From positions 2,852,001 to 2,916,000 of the forward strand of contig NZ_CP034248.1 in assembly GCF_003931855.1 (NCBI RefSeq): a stretch of DNA of 64,000 nucleotides. The letters are read 5' to 3'. The position numbers and the translations under genes were made by a program. Below the pieces are notes generated by a model. That model did not search any database. It worked only from the letters and a program-made list of their open reading frames with translations, and had not been told where the DNA came from. Source of the stretch: Paenibacillus lentus. GTDB lineage: Bacteria > Bacillota > Bacilli > Paenibacillales > Paenibacillaceae. This document shows positions 34,308 through 42,972 of this stretch, in pieces; the first letter of the stretch is position 1; each line of letters opens with the position of its first letter.

Positions 34308-36536
34308 ATGATTCCGAACAGGAAAATGACGAAGTGGCTCCTCACTATGGTGCTGCTCATTGCCGCTGTATTCCCGACTAGCGTCTTTGCTGCCTCCGGC
34401 GATGTCTTATCAATTGATATTGAAGGCTCCGGGGCAACGCTAGAACTTACGGTAGGCAAAGGAACAAAGCAATTGAAGGTATGGGCGACGGTGGAGGGTT
34501 CTTCGGTCAAGAAGGACATTACTCGCGCCGTTAGCTGGTCATCGGATCAGCCTGATACTATTAAAGTAGATAACGGGCTCCTAACGCCGCTGAAGAGCGG
34601 GACCGCTACAATTACGGCTGTCTACAACAATTCCGCGGTAGATACGATTGCCGTCAAAGCAGTGGATACATACAAGGATTTGACTCTAGAGTATGCACTG
34701 AAGGGGAAATATAAGCTTGGAGCTGACGAGGCGGACCTTAATGTTCAAGCTAAGGCAACCATCGAGAACACGAACGGTTCGTTGGCCGACGTAACTCAGG
34801 ATACCCAGTGGACCTCCTCTAATACGTCCGTGCTAACGATCGAGAAAGGTAAGATCACGCTTGTTGGAGAAGGTAAAGCGACAATTACAGCTAAGTATGC
34901 CGGTTTGACGGCTTCTTTCGAGGCCACTGTCACATCTCCATACTCCGAACTAAAACTTGTGTATGCGAATAACGATGAGCTAGCTGAGGACATTGAGCTG
35001 GTTGTCGGTGATCATGAGATTGAACTCAAGGCTAACTCTATTCAAGCGAGCGATCATTCAACGCTGGACGTAACCAGCAAAGCTGAATGGTCGACCTCCG
35101 ATAAAGGCGTTGCCACAGTTGAGGAAGGCAAGATCAAAGCTGTTGCCGTAGGTAAAGCGACGATTACAGCTGAATATCTGGGAGCAAAAGGTCAAGTGGA
35201 CGTTTATGTGCGCACTCCATATGAAGTGATTGTACTTAAACCGTCATCCGACCAAGCGCTGTTCATCGGTGAGCGTTTGGAAGCCAAAGCTGAAGTCAGA
35301 AGCAGTGCCAATGCGACGGATGATGTAACTGCAGCAGCTGAGTGGACGTCTTCCAATCCCCTGGCTGTTACGGTAGAAAAGGGAGTAATCTCTCCTAAAG
35401 CTGTAGGCACTTCTATGGTTAAAGTAGACTATCAGGGCATCAGCAAAAGCATCAAGGTAACAGTTCAACCGACGATTACCAAGCTCGAAGCCGATAAAAC
35501 GGAGCTGGAATTGTTCAAGGATGAATCGCTAAGTGTACCCAAGGTAAAAGCCACCAAGCTGGATGACGAAGAAACTGATTTCAGCAAGGAAGTTGTTTGG
35601 ACTTCGAACAATGAGGACATCGTGAAAATTGAGGACGGCAAAATTGTAGCGAAGGATACGGGGACGACCAAGATCATCGCAAAATTGCCTGAATCCAAAG
35701 TTACAGCCGGTTCTGCACTCGCGGTTCGCAGCAGTTCGGTCGAAGTAGAGGTTACTGTAAAAGAAAGGGTACTCGCTCTTATCAGCGAAGAGGAAAGGCT
35801 GAACCTTGTAGTCGGCGAAGAAAGCCCGTTCCCTAAAGTAGCCGTTGTGTGGGAGAACGGAAATGAAGAAGCAGATATCTCCAGTGAGATAACATGGACG
35901 ATTTCCAATAGCAATGCGGTTATCAAAGACTCCGCTAACGGTAAAACGATCAAAGGCTTGATTAAAGGATCGGCAACTTTAAAAGGAACGTATTCGAACA
36001 AGACGATCAGTATCCCGATTACAGTAGAACAAAAAATTACGAAGATTGTTGTCGAGCCGGTGAACATTGAGCTTAACCTAAAGAGATCCAAGGCGATTAA
36101 AGTGACGGGGTACTATTCGAACGGACAGAAAGTAACCCTATCTTCCAAAATGAACTGGCAATCTTCCAATACAAATGTTGCGACAATCAGTTCTACATCG
36201 GTTAAGGCCGTTGGGGAAGGCTCCGCTACTTTGACTGGTTCCTACCAAGGTCATAATGCAACTGTCAATGTCAAGGTTGTGCCTAAACTGACCAAGCTGA
36301 CAGTTGACGAGAAGAAGCTTACGTTAGCCCCTGGAGCTAGCAAGTCAGTTGTCGTAAAGGCCACATATGATACGGGTGTGACATCCGTTGTAACTGGAAG
36401 CGCGGAATGGACAAGCTCAAAGCCATCTGTAGCCAAGGTAACAGCCGGAAAAATTGAGGCGGTAGGCAAAGGCAGGACATCGATCAAAGGTAAGTTAGGT
36501 GGAAAAACTGTAACAATATCCGTAACGGTAAAATAA
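34308..36536 (+). CDS. Secreted protein with multiple Big2 (Ig-like) repeats
   Basis: A 742-residue protein. The signal peptide ends near residue 29 (VFPTSVFAAS). The rest is about eight Big2-like modules of 75-90 residues, each with a W-S-S or WTSS strand (WSSDQPDTI, WTSSNTSVL, WSTSDKGVA, WTSSNPLAV, WTSNNEDIV, WTISNSNAV, WQSSNTNVA, WTSSKPSVA) and a G-x-A-x-I/L-x-G/A end. No catalytic, sortase or SLH anchor is seen, so it may be released or held by other proteins. Role likely adhesive or wall-associated. AAAGGAGA precedes ATG 34308. Confidence 0.9.
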   Translation: MIPNRKMTKWLLTMVLLIAAVFPTSVFAASGDVLSIDIEGSGATLELTVGKGTKQLKVWATVEGSSVKKDITRAVSWSSDQPDTIKVDNGLLTPLKSGTATITAVYNNSAVDTIAVKAVDTYKDLTLEYALKGKYKLGADEADLNVQAKATIENTNGSLADVTQDTQWTSSNTSVLTIEKGKITLVGEGKATITAKYAGLTASFEATVTSPYSELKLVYANNDELAEDIELVVGDHEIELKANSIQASDHSTLDVTSKAEWSTSDKGVATVEEGKIKAVAVGKATITAEYLGAKGQVDVYVRTPYEVIVLKPSSDQALFIGERLEAKAEVRSSANATDDVTAAAEWTSSNPLAVTVEKGVISPKAVGTSMVKVDYQGISKSIKVTVQPTITKLEADKTELELFKDESLSVPKVKATKLDDEETDFSKEVVWTSNNEDIVKIEDGKIVAKDTGTTKIIAKLPESKVTAGSALAVRSSSVEVEVTVKERVLALISEEERLNLVVGEESPFPKVAVVWENGNEEADISSEITWTISNSNAVIKDSANGKTIKGLIKGSATLKGTYSNKTISIPITVEQKITKIVVEPVNIELNLKRSKAIKVTGYYSNGQKVTLSSKMNWQSSNTNVATISSTSVKAVGEGSATLTGSYQGHNATVNVKVVPKLTKLTVDEKKLTLAPGASKSVVVKATYDTGVTSVVTGSAEWTSSKPSVAKVTAGKIEAVGKGRTSIKGKLGGKTVTISVTVK

Positions 36537-36574
36537 AGTATTCATCATTCATCCCAAACATTACTCCAAGTAAA

Positions 36575-36752
36575 AATAGGGGCGTCCAATAAGTCCCCAA
36601 AATAAAAAGTTGAGCGGAAAAACCTAATGTTCTCCGCCCAACTTTTTTTTATTCTGTCGCTTTTCCAGGAAAGCAGTGAGGCGGATGCCCGCCACCTTCA
36701 GTAGATTGTGGGCCAAGGCCAAAATCCCTTTTTGTAAATGATTGAAAAGCTA
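36575..36752 (-). pseudogene. Decayed 3' end of an IS1182-family transposase
   Basis: On the minus strand about 42 codons upstream of the stop at 36624-36626 read HLQKGILALAHNLLKVAGIR and end KKKLGGEH, which resembles the C-terminus of IS1182-type DDE transposases. The frame is closed by a TAG at its other end. A terminal-repeat-like GGGGCGTCCAATAAGTCCCC (36579-36598) lies beyond the stop, and AAAAAGTTGAGCGGA/TCCGCCCAACTTTTTTT forms a hairpin between. Only this end of the element remains. Confidence 0.6.
36605..36651 (+). terminator. Hairpin with T run downstream of the Big2 gene
   Basis: AAAAAGTTGAGCGGA pairs with TCCGCCCAACTTTTT (one mismatch), followed by more T residues. Although it belongs to the IS remnant, it could terminate the Big2 transcript. 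Confidence 0.65.
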
Positions 36753-36862
36753 ATGGTTGATTCTGGTTAGAGCATCGAATATAATAAGAAGAACAAATGT
36801 TCTAATTTGTTCGTTGTCAAAGCGCAAGGTTAGAGCAACTAGAAAAGGACAATGATAATTCA

Positions 36863-37759
36863 ATGAAGAAACGTTATTCAAGTTTTAAGTTTAGTGCAAT
36901 TATTGCGGGTTTGTTGGCTATGCTGCTGGTGTTATCTGGCTGTTCCTTGGAATGGGAGCTGGATCATTCGGCGAATTTTGACCGTAGATCCACGATAGAC
37001 TCGGATCGCTTACGCGTCATTTTTCTTGATGTGGGTCAAGGTGCGTCTCAATTGCTAATCAGTCCTTCCGGAAAGACAATGCTTATCGATGCCGGGAATA
37101 ATGATCAGGAGCAGGCTATGCTTGATTATTTGAAGCAGTACGGTGTCAACCGTCTGGATATTGTGATAGGGACACATCCAGATGCAGATCATATTGGCGG
37201 TTTGGATCGAGTGATTGACCATATCGATGTTGGTGAAATTTATATGCCCAAAATTCAAGCAAATACGAAAACCTTCGAATCTTTGCTATTGTCAATTAAA
37301 AATAAGGGACTTAAGGTCAAGACGGCAAAGGCAGGCCTTGTCCTCGATTGGGATGACGAGATCAAGGTGACGATGGTTGGCCCTGTTAATGTCTCGGACA
37401 GCAAGAACAATATGAGCGCTGTAGTTAAAGTGGTATACGGCAATACCTCCTATTTGCTGACTGGCGATGCTGAGCGTGAGAGTGAGAAGGATATGATGGA
37501 ATCGGGAGTAGATTTACAGGCAGATGTGCTGATGATCGGGCATCATGGCTCCAAGTCTTCTTCTACGTTAAGTTTCCTGAAGAAGGTTGCGCCGCAATTC
37601 GGCGTCATTCAGGTCGGTGATAACAATTATGGACATCCGACTTCGACTGTATTGGAACGGCTTAGCAAGCAGGGGATTGAGGTATATCGCAATGACCTAC
37701 ATGGAACTGTGGAAATTGCTTCAGACGGACATACATACCGGATCACGACCGAGAGGTGA
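36863..37759 (+). CDS. ComEC/Rec2-like metallo-beta-lactamase-fold lipoprotein
   Basis: A 298-residue protein with a lipobox VLSGC (Cys near residue 27). The MBL body shows FLDVGQGASQLL near residue 52, LIDAGNN, the metal motif THPDADHIGG near 104, then LTGDAERESE near 197 and IGHHGSKSSS near 220. This is the soluble hydrolase domain related to the C-terminal part of ComEC, a predicted nuclease, but without the channel. It is followed six bases later by a DUF3006 gene, a frequent partner. Confidence 0.88.
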   Translation: MKKRYSSFKFSAIIAGLLAMLLVLSGCSLEWELDHSANFDRRSTIDSDRLRVIFLDVGQGASQLLISPSGKTMLIDAGNNDQEQAMLDYLKQYGVNRLDIVIGTHPDADHIGGLDRVIDHIDVGEIYMPKIQANTKTFESLLLSIKNKGLKVKTAKAGLVLDWDDEIKVTMVGPVNVSDSKNNMSAVVKVVYGNTSYLLTGDAERESEKDMMESGVDLQADVLMIGHHGSKSSSTLSFLKKVAPQFGVIQVGDNNYGHPTSTVLERLSKQGIEVYRNDLHGTVEIASDGHTYRITTER

Positions 37760-37764
37760 GCGTA

Positions 37765-37980
37765 ATGAAGGTTGGAATCATAGAAGGGTTTGAAGGTGAA
37801 TATTGCATTATTGAAGTGGATGGCGTTACGAGGGACGTGCCTCGCAGGTTGGTGAGTGTCAGCGCCAAGACCGGCGACGTCGTGGAATGGAACGGGAGTC
37901 AGTGGAATACGAATATTCAGCAAACGAAGGAACGAAGCGATTATATAAAGTCTTTGATGAATGACGTGTGGGACGATTAA
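37765..37980 (+). CDS. DUF3006 family protein
   Basis: A 71-residue protein: VGIIEGFEGEYCIIEVDG followed by VPRRLVSVSAKTGDVVEW, the small beta-barrel pattern of DUF3006. It often lies after ComEC-like MBL genes in Firmicutes, as here. ATG 37765 is preferred over GTG 37756 because GAGAGGTGAG precedes it. Role unknown. Confidence 0.82.
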   Translation: MKVGIIEGFEGEYCIIEVDGVTRDVPRRLVSVSAKTGDVVEWNGSQWNTNIQQTKERSDYIKSLMNDVWDD

Positions 37981-38005
37981 TTGATCGATGTTTGGGGGAT
38001 GAGTG

Positions 38006-38527
38006 ATGAAATTGTCTAAGCCACTAATTGGGGAGTATCCCCAGCATTTTGAGGAATATATTCGTGATGTGCCCGAGAGTCAGTTATTATCTATACTGGA
38101 GCTTCAGCCAGAGGAAGTTATGCTTAAACTGGGTACGCTCTCAGAGGAAGCCGGTAATTATAAGTATGCCGCAGGAAAGTGGAGCCTCAAGGAAGTGCTC
38201 GGACATGTAACAGATACGGAGCGCGTGATGAGCTATCGTCTGCTGCGGATTGCCAGAGGGGATAAGACGCCGCTTCCGGGCTTTAGCGAGGAGTTGTTTG
38301 TTAGCTATGCTAACTTTGATCGCTTGTCGATCTTACAGCTTCTGAAAGACTTCTCGACCGTTAGGGGAGCTACATTGGCTCTTATCCGTCAGTTAGATGA
38401 TGAAGCCTGGCAGCGAACAGGTACTGCGTGCGACGAACTAATATCCTGTAGAGCGCTGGCATTTATTATCGCAGGTCACGCGAAGCATCACTTTAAGATG
38501 ATTCGTGAACGCTATTTACAGCATTAA
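38006..38527 (+). CDS. DinB-like metal-dependent protein
   Basis: A 173-residue four-helix protein of the DinB/YfiT superfamily. Three possible metal ligands are visible: His in VLGHVTDTERVM near residue 66 and the two in AGHAKHHFKMI near residue 162. Related proteins include thiol transferases using bacillithiol; whether this one does is not known. ATG 38006 follows GGGGGATGAG. Confidence 0.8.
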   Translation: MKLSKPLIGEYPQHFEEYIRDVPESQLLSILELQPEEVMLKLGTLSEEAGNYKYAAGKWSLKEVLGHVTDTERVMSYRLLRIARGDKTPLPGFSEELFVSYANFDRLSILQLLKDFSTVRGATLALIRQLDDEAWQRTGTACDELISCRALAFIIAGHAKHHFKMIRERYLQH

Positions 38528-38559
38528 GGCGAGTACCTTGAACTGTACTGAATTATAAA

Positions 38560-38600
38560 AGAGCTGCTTATCGATGTATCGTGTACTCGATAGCAGCTCT
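38560..38600. terminator. Bidirectional hairpin between dinB-like and manA
   Basis: AGAGCTGCT (38560-38568) with AGCAGCTCT (38592-38600), extended by TATCGA/TCGATA inside. It lies between convergent genes. Confidence 0.75.
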
Positions 38601-38618
38601 AATTTAATATGTTTTATG

Positions 38619-39566
38619 TTATTCTGAGGAAATGATTAATGTCATAGTCCCACTAAGCACGTATGGGCCAAAGGAGACGGGAAGGATAAAATGATCCCCT
38701 TTGCTCAACGCATATTGATGATCGCCAAGGAGTAATTGACCCTGGCCTTCAATCACGCTGCATATCGTGTATTTTGTGCTGGCCTCGAGGCTAGCAGCGC
38801 CATGGACATCCCATTTTTGCACGGTAAAAAACTCATTCGATACAAAGGAAGTTATCGTTATTCCTTCTCGGCTAAAGGTATCATAGGTTTCCTGTTTGTA
38901 CGATTGGGGGACTGTCGTGACTTCAATCGCTTTTTCCAGATGAAGCTCGCGGGTATTTCCATCCTTGTCTTTACGATCATAATCGTAGACACGATATGTT
39001 GTATCGGAGCTCTGCTGTGTCTCAAGGACAACAATTCCTCTCCCCAGCGCATGAATTGTGCCGCTAGGTACGTAGAAGAAATCGCCAGCCTGCACGGGAA
39101 CCTTGGTCAGTAATCCCTCCCAGTTCCCTTCCTCTATCCACTTGACAAGCTGCTCCTTGGAATTGGCCTCATGACCGTAAATGATCTCTGCGCCAGGCTC
39201 TGCATCGACAATATACCAGCATTCGGTCTTGCCTAATTCGCCGTTCTCATGCTCACCTGCATATTGATCATTCGGATGAACTTGTACGGATAAATCGTCA
39301 GATGCGTCTAGAATTTTAGTCAACAAAGGAAAAACTGGTGACTTGGAATGGAATAATTCCTGATGGGAGGACCATAGCTCTCCTAGAGTTAAGCCTTGGT
39401 AAGGCCCATCCTTGACAACGCTTTGTCCGTTGGGGTGCGCAGAGACGGCCCAGCATTCTCCTGTTTTCGTATTGGGGATCTCATAGTTGAACAGTTCGGC
39501 CAGCTTGCTTCCGCCCCAAATACGCTCTTGAAATACAGGCTTTAGAAAAATTGGCTGTTGATTCAT
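38619..39566 (-). CDS. manA: Class I mannose-6-phosphate isomerase
   Basis: A 315-residue cupin enzyme interconverting mannose-6-P and fructose-6-P. Zinc ligands appear in DLSVQVHPND near residue 95 (Gln and His), KTECWYI (Glu) near 116, and SGTIHALG near 173 (His). The N-terminal KPVFQERIWGG is characteristic. The open frame extends back to 39707 inside the kinase gene, but ATG 39566 with AAGGAAG upstream fits the family. It lies 35 bases after the ROK kinase stop and is probably in the same operon, linking hexose phosphorylation and isomerisation. Confidence 0.92.
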   Translation of the reverse strand: MNQQPIFLKPVFQERIWGGSKLAELFNYEIPNTKTGECWAVSAHPNGQSVVKDGPYQGLTLGELWSSHQELFHSKSPVFPLLTKILDASDDLSVQVHPNDQYAGEHENGELGKTECWYIVDAEPGAEIIYGHEANSKEQLVKWIEEGNWEGLLTKVPVQAGDFFYVPSGTIHALGRGIVVLETQQSSDTTYRVYDYDRKDKDGNTRELHLEKAIEVTTVPQSYKQETYDTFSREGITITSFVSNEFFTVQKWDVHGAASLEASTKYTICSVIEGQGQLLLGDHQYALSKGDHFILPVSFGPYVLSGTMTLIISSE

Positions 39567-39601
39567 TAGGGGTAACTTCCTTTCTTCTCTTTCAGTGTTT
39601 T

Positions 39602-40522
39602 TTAATATTTCATATGGATTAGGGCTGCAGCCCCGATCAGACCAGCATCCTGATTCAATGCCGCCGGCACAATCGGTGTGCTCTGCCCGGATGGGTTCAA
39701 CGCGCAATTTTGCACATAGTTCTGTACGGCCTTAAACAGGGGTTCGCCTACTTGTGACACACCTCCCCCAATGACCAACTTCTCCGGATCGAACGTATTG
39801 ATCAGCGTAACGCAGCCGATGCCGATATAGCGATATACTTGATCGACGAGCTTCCTCATGTCAGTATGCCCTTCCTCAGCCAGCTTGAACACTTCTTTGG
39901 AGGTGACATCCCTGCCTAGCAGGCGGGAGGCTCGCTTAGCGATTGCTGTGCCCGAAGCGATAAATTCCCAACAGCCTTGCTGGCCACAAACGCAGTCTCC
40001 GGCAGAAGGATCGATAACGAGGTGTCCGACGTCTCCGGCATTACCTGTCGAGCCGGTAATCAGTTTGCCGTGAGAGAATATCCCCGCGCCGATCCCGGTG
40101 CTGATCGTAATGAAAATAAAATGCTCGGTATCCTGAGCAGCCCCTTGCCATTTCTCTGCAAGGGCAGCAGCCGTGGCATCATTCTCGAACGTAATCGGCG
40201 ACGCAAAATGTCTTTTCAAGGAATCAATTAAGGGGAAATTATGCCAAGCTGTCATATTTGGAGGCTTTACGATATGACCTGTCTTCGTATTCAGTGGGCC
40301 GGGTGCTCCCACCCCGATGCCAGCTAAATGAGCTTCGTTCAGCTTTTGCTCCGCAAGCATTTGCTTGGCTGCATCGGCCATGCGGCTTACCATATGATGC
40401 GGGTCAATCGATAGATCAGTAGGCAGAGATGTCTTAGCACATACTGTTCCAAGCGAGTCGACGATCCCGATGGCTGTCTTGGTACCGCCGATATCGATGC
40501 CTATCGCGTATTTTAGTTCCAA
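39602..40522 (-). CDS. ROK-family glucokinase
   Basis: A 306-residue sugar kinase. The phosphate loop GIDIGGTKTAIG is at residues 8-19, the catalytic Asp in FENDATAAAL near residue 113, and the ROK zinc motif CVCGQQGCWE near 170. The ROK signature GxGIGAGIF is also present. Glucose is the likely substrate, but mannose or fructose remain possible given the adjacent manA. It is divergent from a LacI regulator, which may control it. Confidence 0.9.
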   Translation of the reverse strand: MELKYAIGIDIGGTKTAIGIVDSLGTVCAKTSLPTDLSIDPHHMVSRMADAAKQMLAEQKLNEAHLAGIGVGAPGPLNTKTGHIVKPPNMTAWHNFPLIDSLKRHFASPITFENDATAAALAEKWQGAAQDTEHFIFITISTGIGAGIFSHGKLITGSTGNAGDVGHLVIDPSAGDCVCGQQGCWEFIASGTAIAKRASRLLGRDVTSKEVFKLAEEGHTDMRKLVDQVYRYIGIGCVTLINTFDPEKLVIGGGVSQVGEPLFKAVQNYVQNCALNPSGQSTPIVPAALNQDAGLIGAAALIHMKY

Positions 40523-40552
40523 GTCGAATACCTCCTGTGTTGCATCTATTTT

Positions 40553-40604
40553 ACTTTACAAACTTGACAAAAGTAAATTATGTAAAGTATATTTAGGTCA
40601 AGTT
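40553..40604. promoter_or_regulatory. Divergent control region with two interleaved inverted repeats
   Basis: A sigma-A promoter for the LacI gene is present: TTGACA 40564-40569 and TATATT 40588-40593, spacer 18. Two inverted repeats interleave over it: ACTTTACA (40553-40560) with TGTAAAGT (40581-40588), and AACTTGAC (40561-40568) with GTCAAGTT (40597-40604). They are good candidate operators for the adjacent regulator. Confidence 0.65.
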
Positions 40605-40631
40605 TATCATGTTTTGAGAGGATTGAAAAGA

Positions 40632-41660
40632 ATGGCCCGGAGAAAGAGAGTATCTATGCAGGATATCGCGGATAAGCTGGAAATTTCTAAAAATGCTGTA
40701 TCGCTTGCTCTTACCAACAAGAAAGGGGTAAGTGATGAATTGCGCAGCCGAATTATTCATACGGCAAAGGAAATGGGGTATGGGCCCTATGCGATCAGCG
40801 AGAGCGGCGAGTCTAATATTCTTGTGCTCGTTCCCGAGCGAATTATGAGTTATCAGGATAACGATCATTTTCAATTTTTCCATGATATGATCTGGGGACT
40901 AGAGAAAAGCATTCGAAGCAAAGGCTTCAATGCCGTCATTGCTCCCATCGACCGCGAATCCGAACATCGCCTTCAACTGCCGCGCTTGTTTACGGATATT
41001 TCTTACCGAGGCATTATATTATTTGGAATTACACATCCTGAATACGCGCGAGTTGTCTGGGAGCAGGAGGTTCGGCTCGTGATGATGGATTCTTACTATC
41101 GGGAGCTGCCTTGCCCAGTCGTAACTTCGGCGAATATGGAAGGCGCATATGAAGCTGTGTCTTATCTTATTGACTGCGGACATAAAGACATTGGATTTAT
41201 CGGCCCTGTCAACTTAACGACTAGTCATGAGGAACGTTGGCTAGGTTATTGGAAGGCAATGCAGAGCGGCGGGCTTAAGATTCGAGGAGAGAATTGCTTG
41301 ACATCATCGGCAGGTTATGATTATACGGCAGAGGAAATAACGTCTTTCCTGTCCGGGCTTTCTGAGCTGCCTAGTGCTTTTTTTTGCAGCAATGACCGGA
41401 TTGCCTTTATCTTGGCTGAACTTCTGCAGGAACGGAACATCGCTGTCCCTGAGGAGTTATCCATTGTGGGTTATGATGATCTCCAGTATGACAGCAGCTC
41501 GGGCGTGAATATGACAACGATGCGTGTAGAGAAAGAGAGGATGTGTGATGCTGCAGCGACGCTGCTTCTGTCCCTGAATGAACCATCTCGGGAGGCTATT
41601 CGCTGGAGTGTAGCTCCAACGCTACTTGTGCGCTCATCTGTGCAAATGAAGGGAGATTGA
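40632..41660 (+). CDS. LacI-family transcriptional regulator
   Basis: A 342-residue repressor. The N-terminal HTH is SMQDIADKLEISKNAVSLAL (residues 8-27), followed by the hinge helix region and a periplasmic-binding-like effector domain from about residue 62 (ILVLVPERI, GIILFG, AFFCSNDRIAFIL, ELSIVGYDDLQ). It is divergent from a kinase-manA pair and probably senses a sugar or sugar phosphate. The start ATG 40632 gives a standard LacI length; the open frame extending to 40470 crosses the kinase promoter. Confidence 0.9.
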   Translation: MARRKRVSMQDIADKLEISKNAVSLALTNKKGVSDELRSRIIHTAKEMGYGPYAISESGESNILVLVPERIMSYQDNDHFQFFHDMIWGLEKSIRSKGFNAVIAPIDRESEHRLQLPRLFTDISYRGIILFGITHPEYARVVWEQEVRLVMMDSYYRELPCPVVTSANMEGAYEAVSYLIDCGHKDIGFIGPVNLTTSHEERWLGYWKAMQSGGLKIRGENCLTSSAGYDYTAEEITSFLSGLSELPSAFFCSNDRIAFILAELLQERNIAVPEELSIVGYDDLQYDSSSGVNMTTMRVEKERMCDAAATLLLSLNEPSREAIRWSVAPTLLVRSSVQMKGD

Positions 41661-41717
41661 GCCGTAAGGCAGAGGAGAAGTAAAAATAGTCTGTCATTGT
41701 AACATTGCGTAAAGCAA

Positions 41718-41755
41718 AATAAACGGCTGTCTCTATAAAGAGACGGCCGTTTATT
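41718..41755. terminator. Bidirectional terminator between lacI-type gene and sodA
   Basis: AATAAACGGCTGTCTC (from 41718) pairs with GAGACGGCCGTTTATT (to 41755) over 16 positions with one G-T pair. Confidence 0.85.
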
Positions 41756-41769
41756 CAATGATGAAATTA

Positions 41770-42387
41770 TTATTTGCTTAAAGCTGCTTCATAACGCTTC
41801 TCAACTTCAGACCAATTGATAACGTTGAAGAATGCTGCAATGTAGTCAGGACGCTTGTTTTGGTATTTTAAATAGTAAGCATGCTCCCAAACGTCCAGAC
41901 CCAAAATAGGGGTTTTACCTTCCATAATTGGGGAATCCTGATTAGGCAAGCTGTAAACAGACAGTTTACCGTCTTTGTCGACCGCCAAGAATGCCCAGCC
42001 GCTTCCAAAACGAGTTGTAGCTGCTTTTGTAAAGTCCTCTTTGAACTTGTCAAAGCCGCCAAGCTCGTTGTTGATGGCGTCAGCAAGCTTTCCGGATGGT
42101 TGCCCGCCGCCGTTTGGTCCAATCGTTTCCCAGAAGAGGGAGTGGTTGGCATGGCCGCCGCCGTTGTTGCGAACCGCTGTGCGGATGCTCTCAGGAACGC
42201 TATCCAGGTCAGCGATCAGATCCTCCACAGACTTGGATTGAAGTTCTGGAGCAGATTCTAACGCAGCGTTCAGGTTCGTTACGTAAGTATTGTGATGGCG
42301 ATCATGGTGAATCATCATCGTTTGCTCGTCAATATGTGGTTCTAGAGCGTTATTTGGATAAGGTAGAGCAGGTAATTGGTGTGCCAT
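41770..42387 (-). CDS. sodA: Superoxide dismutase (Mn/Fe family)
   Basis: A 205-residue enzyme that dismutes superoxide. The four metal ligands are visible: His in EPHIDEQTM near residue 18 and [10 protein letters not shown], His in [10 protein letters not shown] near 83, and Asp/His in LDVWEHAYY near 165. [10 protein letters not shown] and the Gly-Gly-rich loop fit the Mn form, but metal choice cannot be certain. Terminated by a shared hairpin. Confidence 0.95.
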   Translation of the reverse strand: MAHQLPALPYPNNALEPHIDEQTMMIHHDRHHNTYVTNLNAALESAPELQSKSVEDLIADLDSVPESIRTAVRNNGGGHANHSLFWETIGPNGGGQPSGKLADAINNELGGFDKFKEDFTKAATTRFGSGWAFLAVDKDGKLSVYSLPNQDSPIMEGKTPILGLDVWEHAYYLKYQNKRPDYIAAFFNVINWSEVEKRYEAALSK

Positions 42388-42580
42388 AATTTAAATCATC
42401 CTCTCTATTATATGTAATGCCATTTTTTATCCTCACAATGCTTATTATAAATATTACCGAACACTTAGTCAACTTAAATGTATGTTAAGTATATTAAATG
42501 GGTAGTTAGTATTGACAAACGGTAGGGCGTTCATCATAATAATTGAACTGTAACGACATCGTACATTTGGGGTGAATACC

Positions 42581-42859
42581 GTGGGCTTGGGGATCGTTGT
42601 AGTTGAAGTATGCGATAGCAATTTGCTTAGTTCGCTAGAGCTGGAACAGCTGGAGGAGGAATATCCCGAAATAGCTGTTCTTCGCTTGGATTGTCTAAGC
42701 TTATGCGGGCTCTGTAAGTTAAGACCTTATGCTATGGTTAATGGCAAGCGTGTATTCGCCAAGACGGCCGGAGAGTGCGTGCAGCTCATTAAGCAGACCA
42801 TCGAGGAGGAGCTTCGAGCTTTTGACAATACAGACGGTTTAGATGATTTAGACATATAG
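42581..42859 (+). CDS. DUF1450 family protein (YuzB-like)
   Basis: A 92-residue protein with GIVVVEVCDSNLLSSLE at the N-terminus, the double-Cys LDCLSLCGLC near residue 44, and NGKRVFAKTA near 62. The thioredoxin-like ferredoxin fold and clustered Cys suggest a metal or Fe-S link, but no function is known. GTG 42581 is chosen over GTG 42572 since GGGGTGA sits just before it. A SufR-like regulator lies convergent to it. Confidence 0.82.
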   Translation: MGLGIVVVEVCDSNLLSSLELEQLEEEYPEIAVLRLDCLSLCGLCKLRPYAMVNGKRVFAKTAGECVQLIKQTIEEELRAFDNTDGLDDLDI

Positions 42860-42901
42860 CTTAGTGTTACCTGTTTATTTATACCCTATAGCAGGCAAAA
42901 G

Positions 42902-42942
42902 AAAACCTTCGGCGCTAAAATTAGCGGGCCGAAGGTTTTTTA
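42902..42942. terminator. Bidirectional terminator between DUF1450 and the regulator
   Basis: AAAACCTTCGGC (42902-42913) and GCCGAAGGTTTT (42928-42939) form a perfect stem; the loop also folds (GCTA/TAGC). Confidence 0.9.
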
Positions 42943-42972
42943 ATATTATGGACTAGAACTTGGTAAAAAGAC

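Noticed and set aside
34796..36487. Minus-strand frames within the Big2 gene
   Set aside because: Repetitive, Ser/Thr-rich shadows of the repeated modules on the plus strand.
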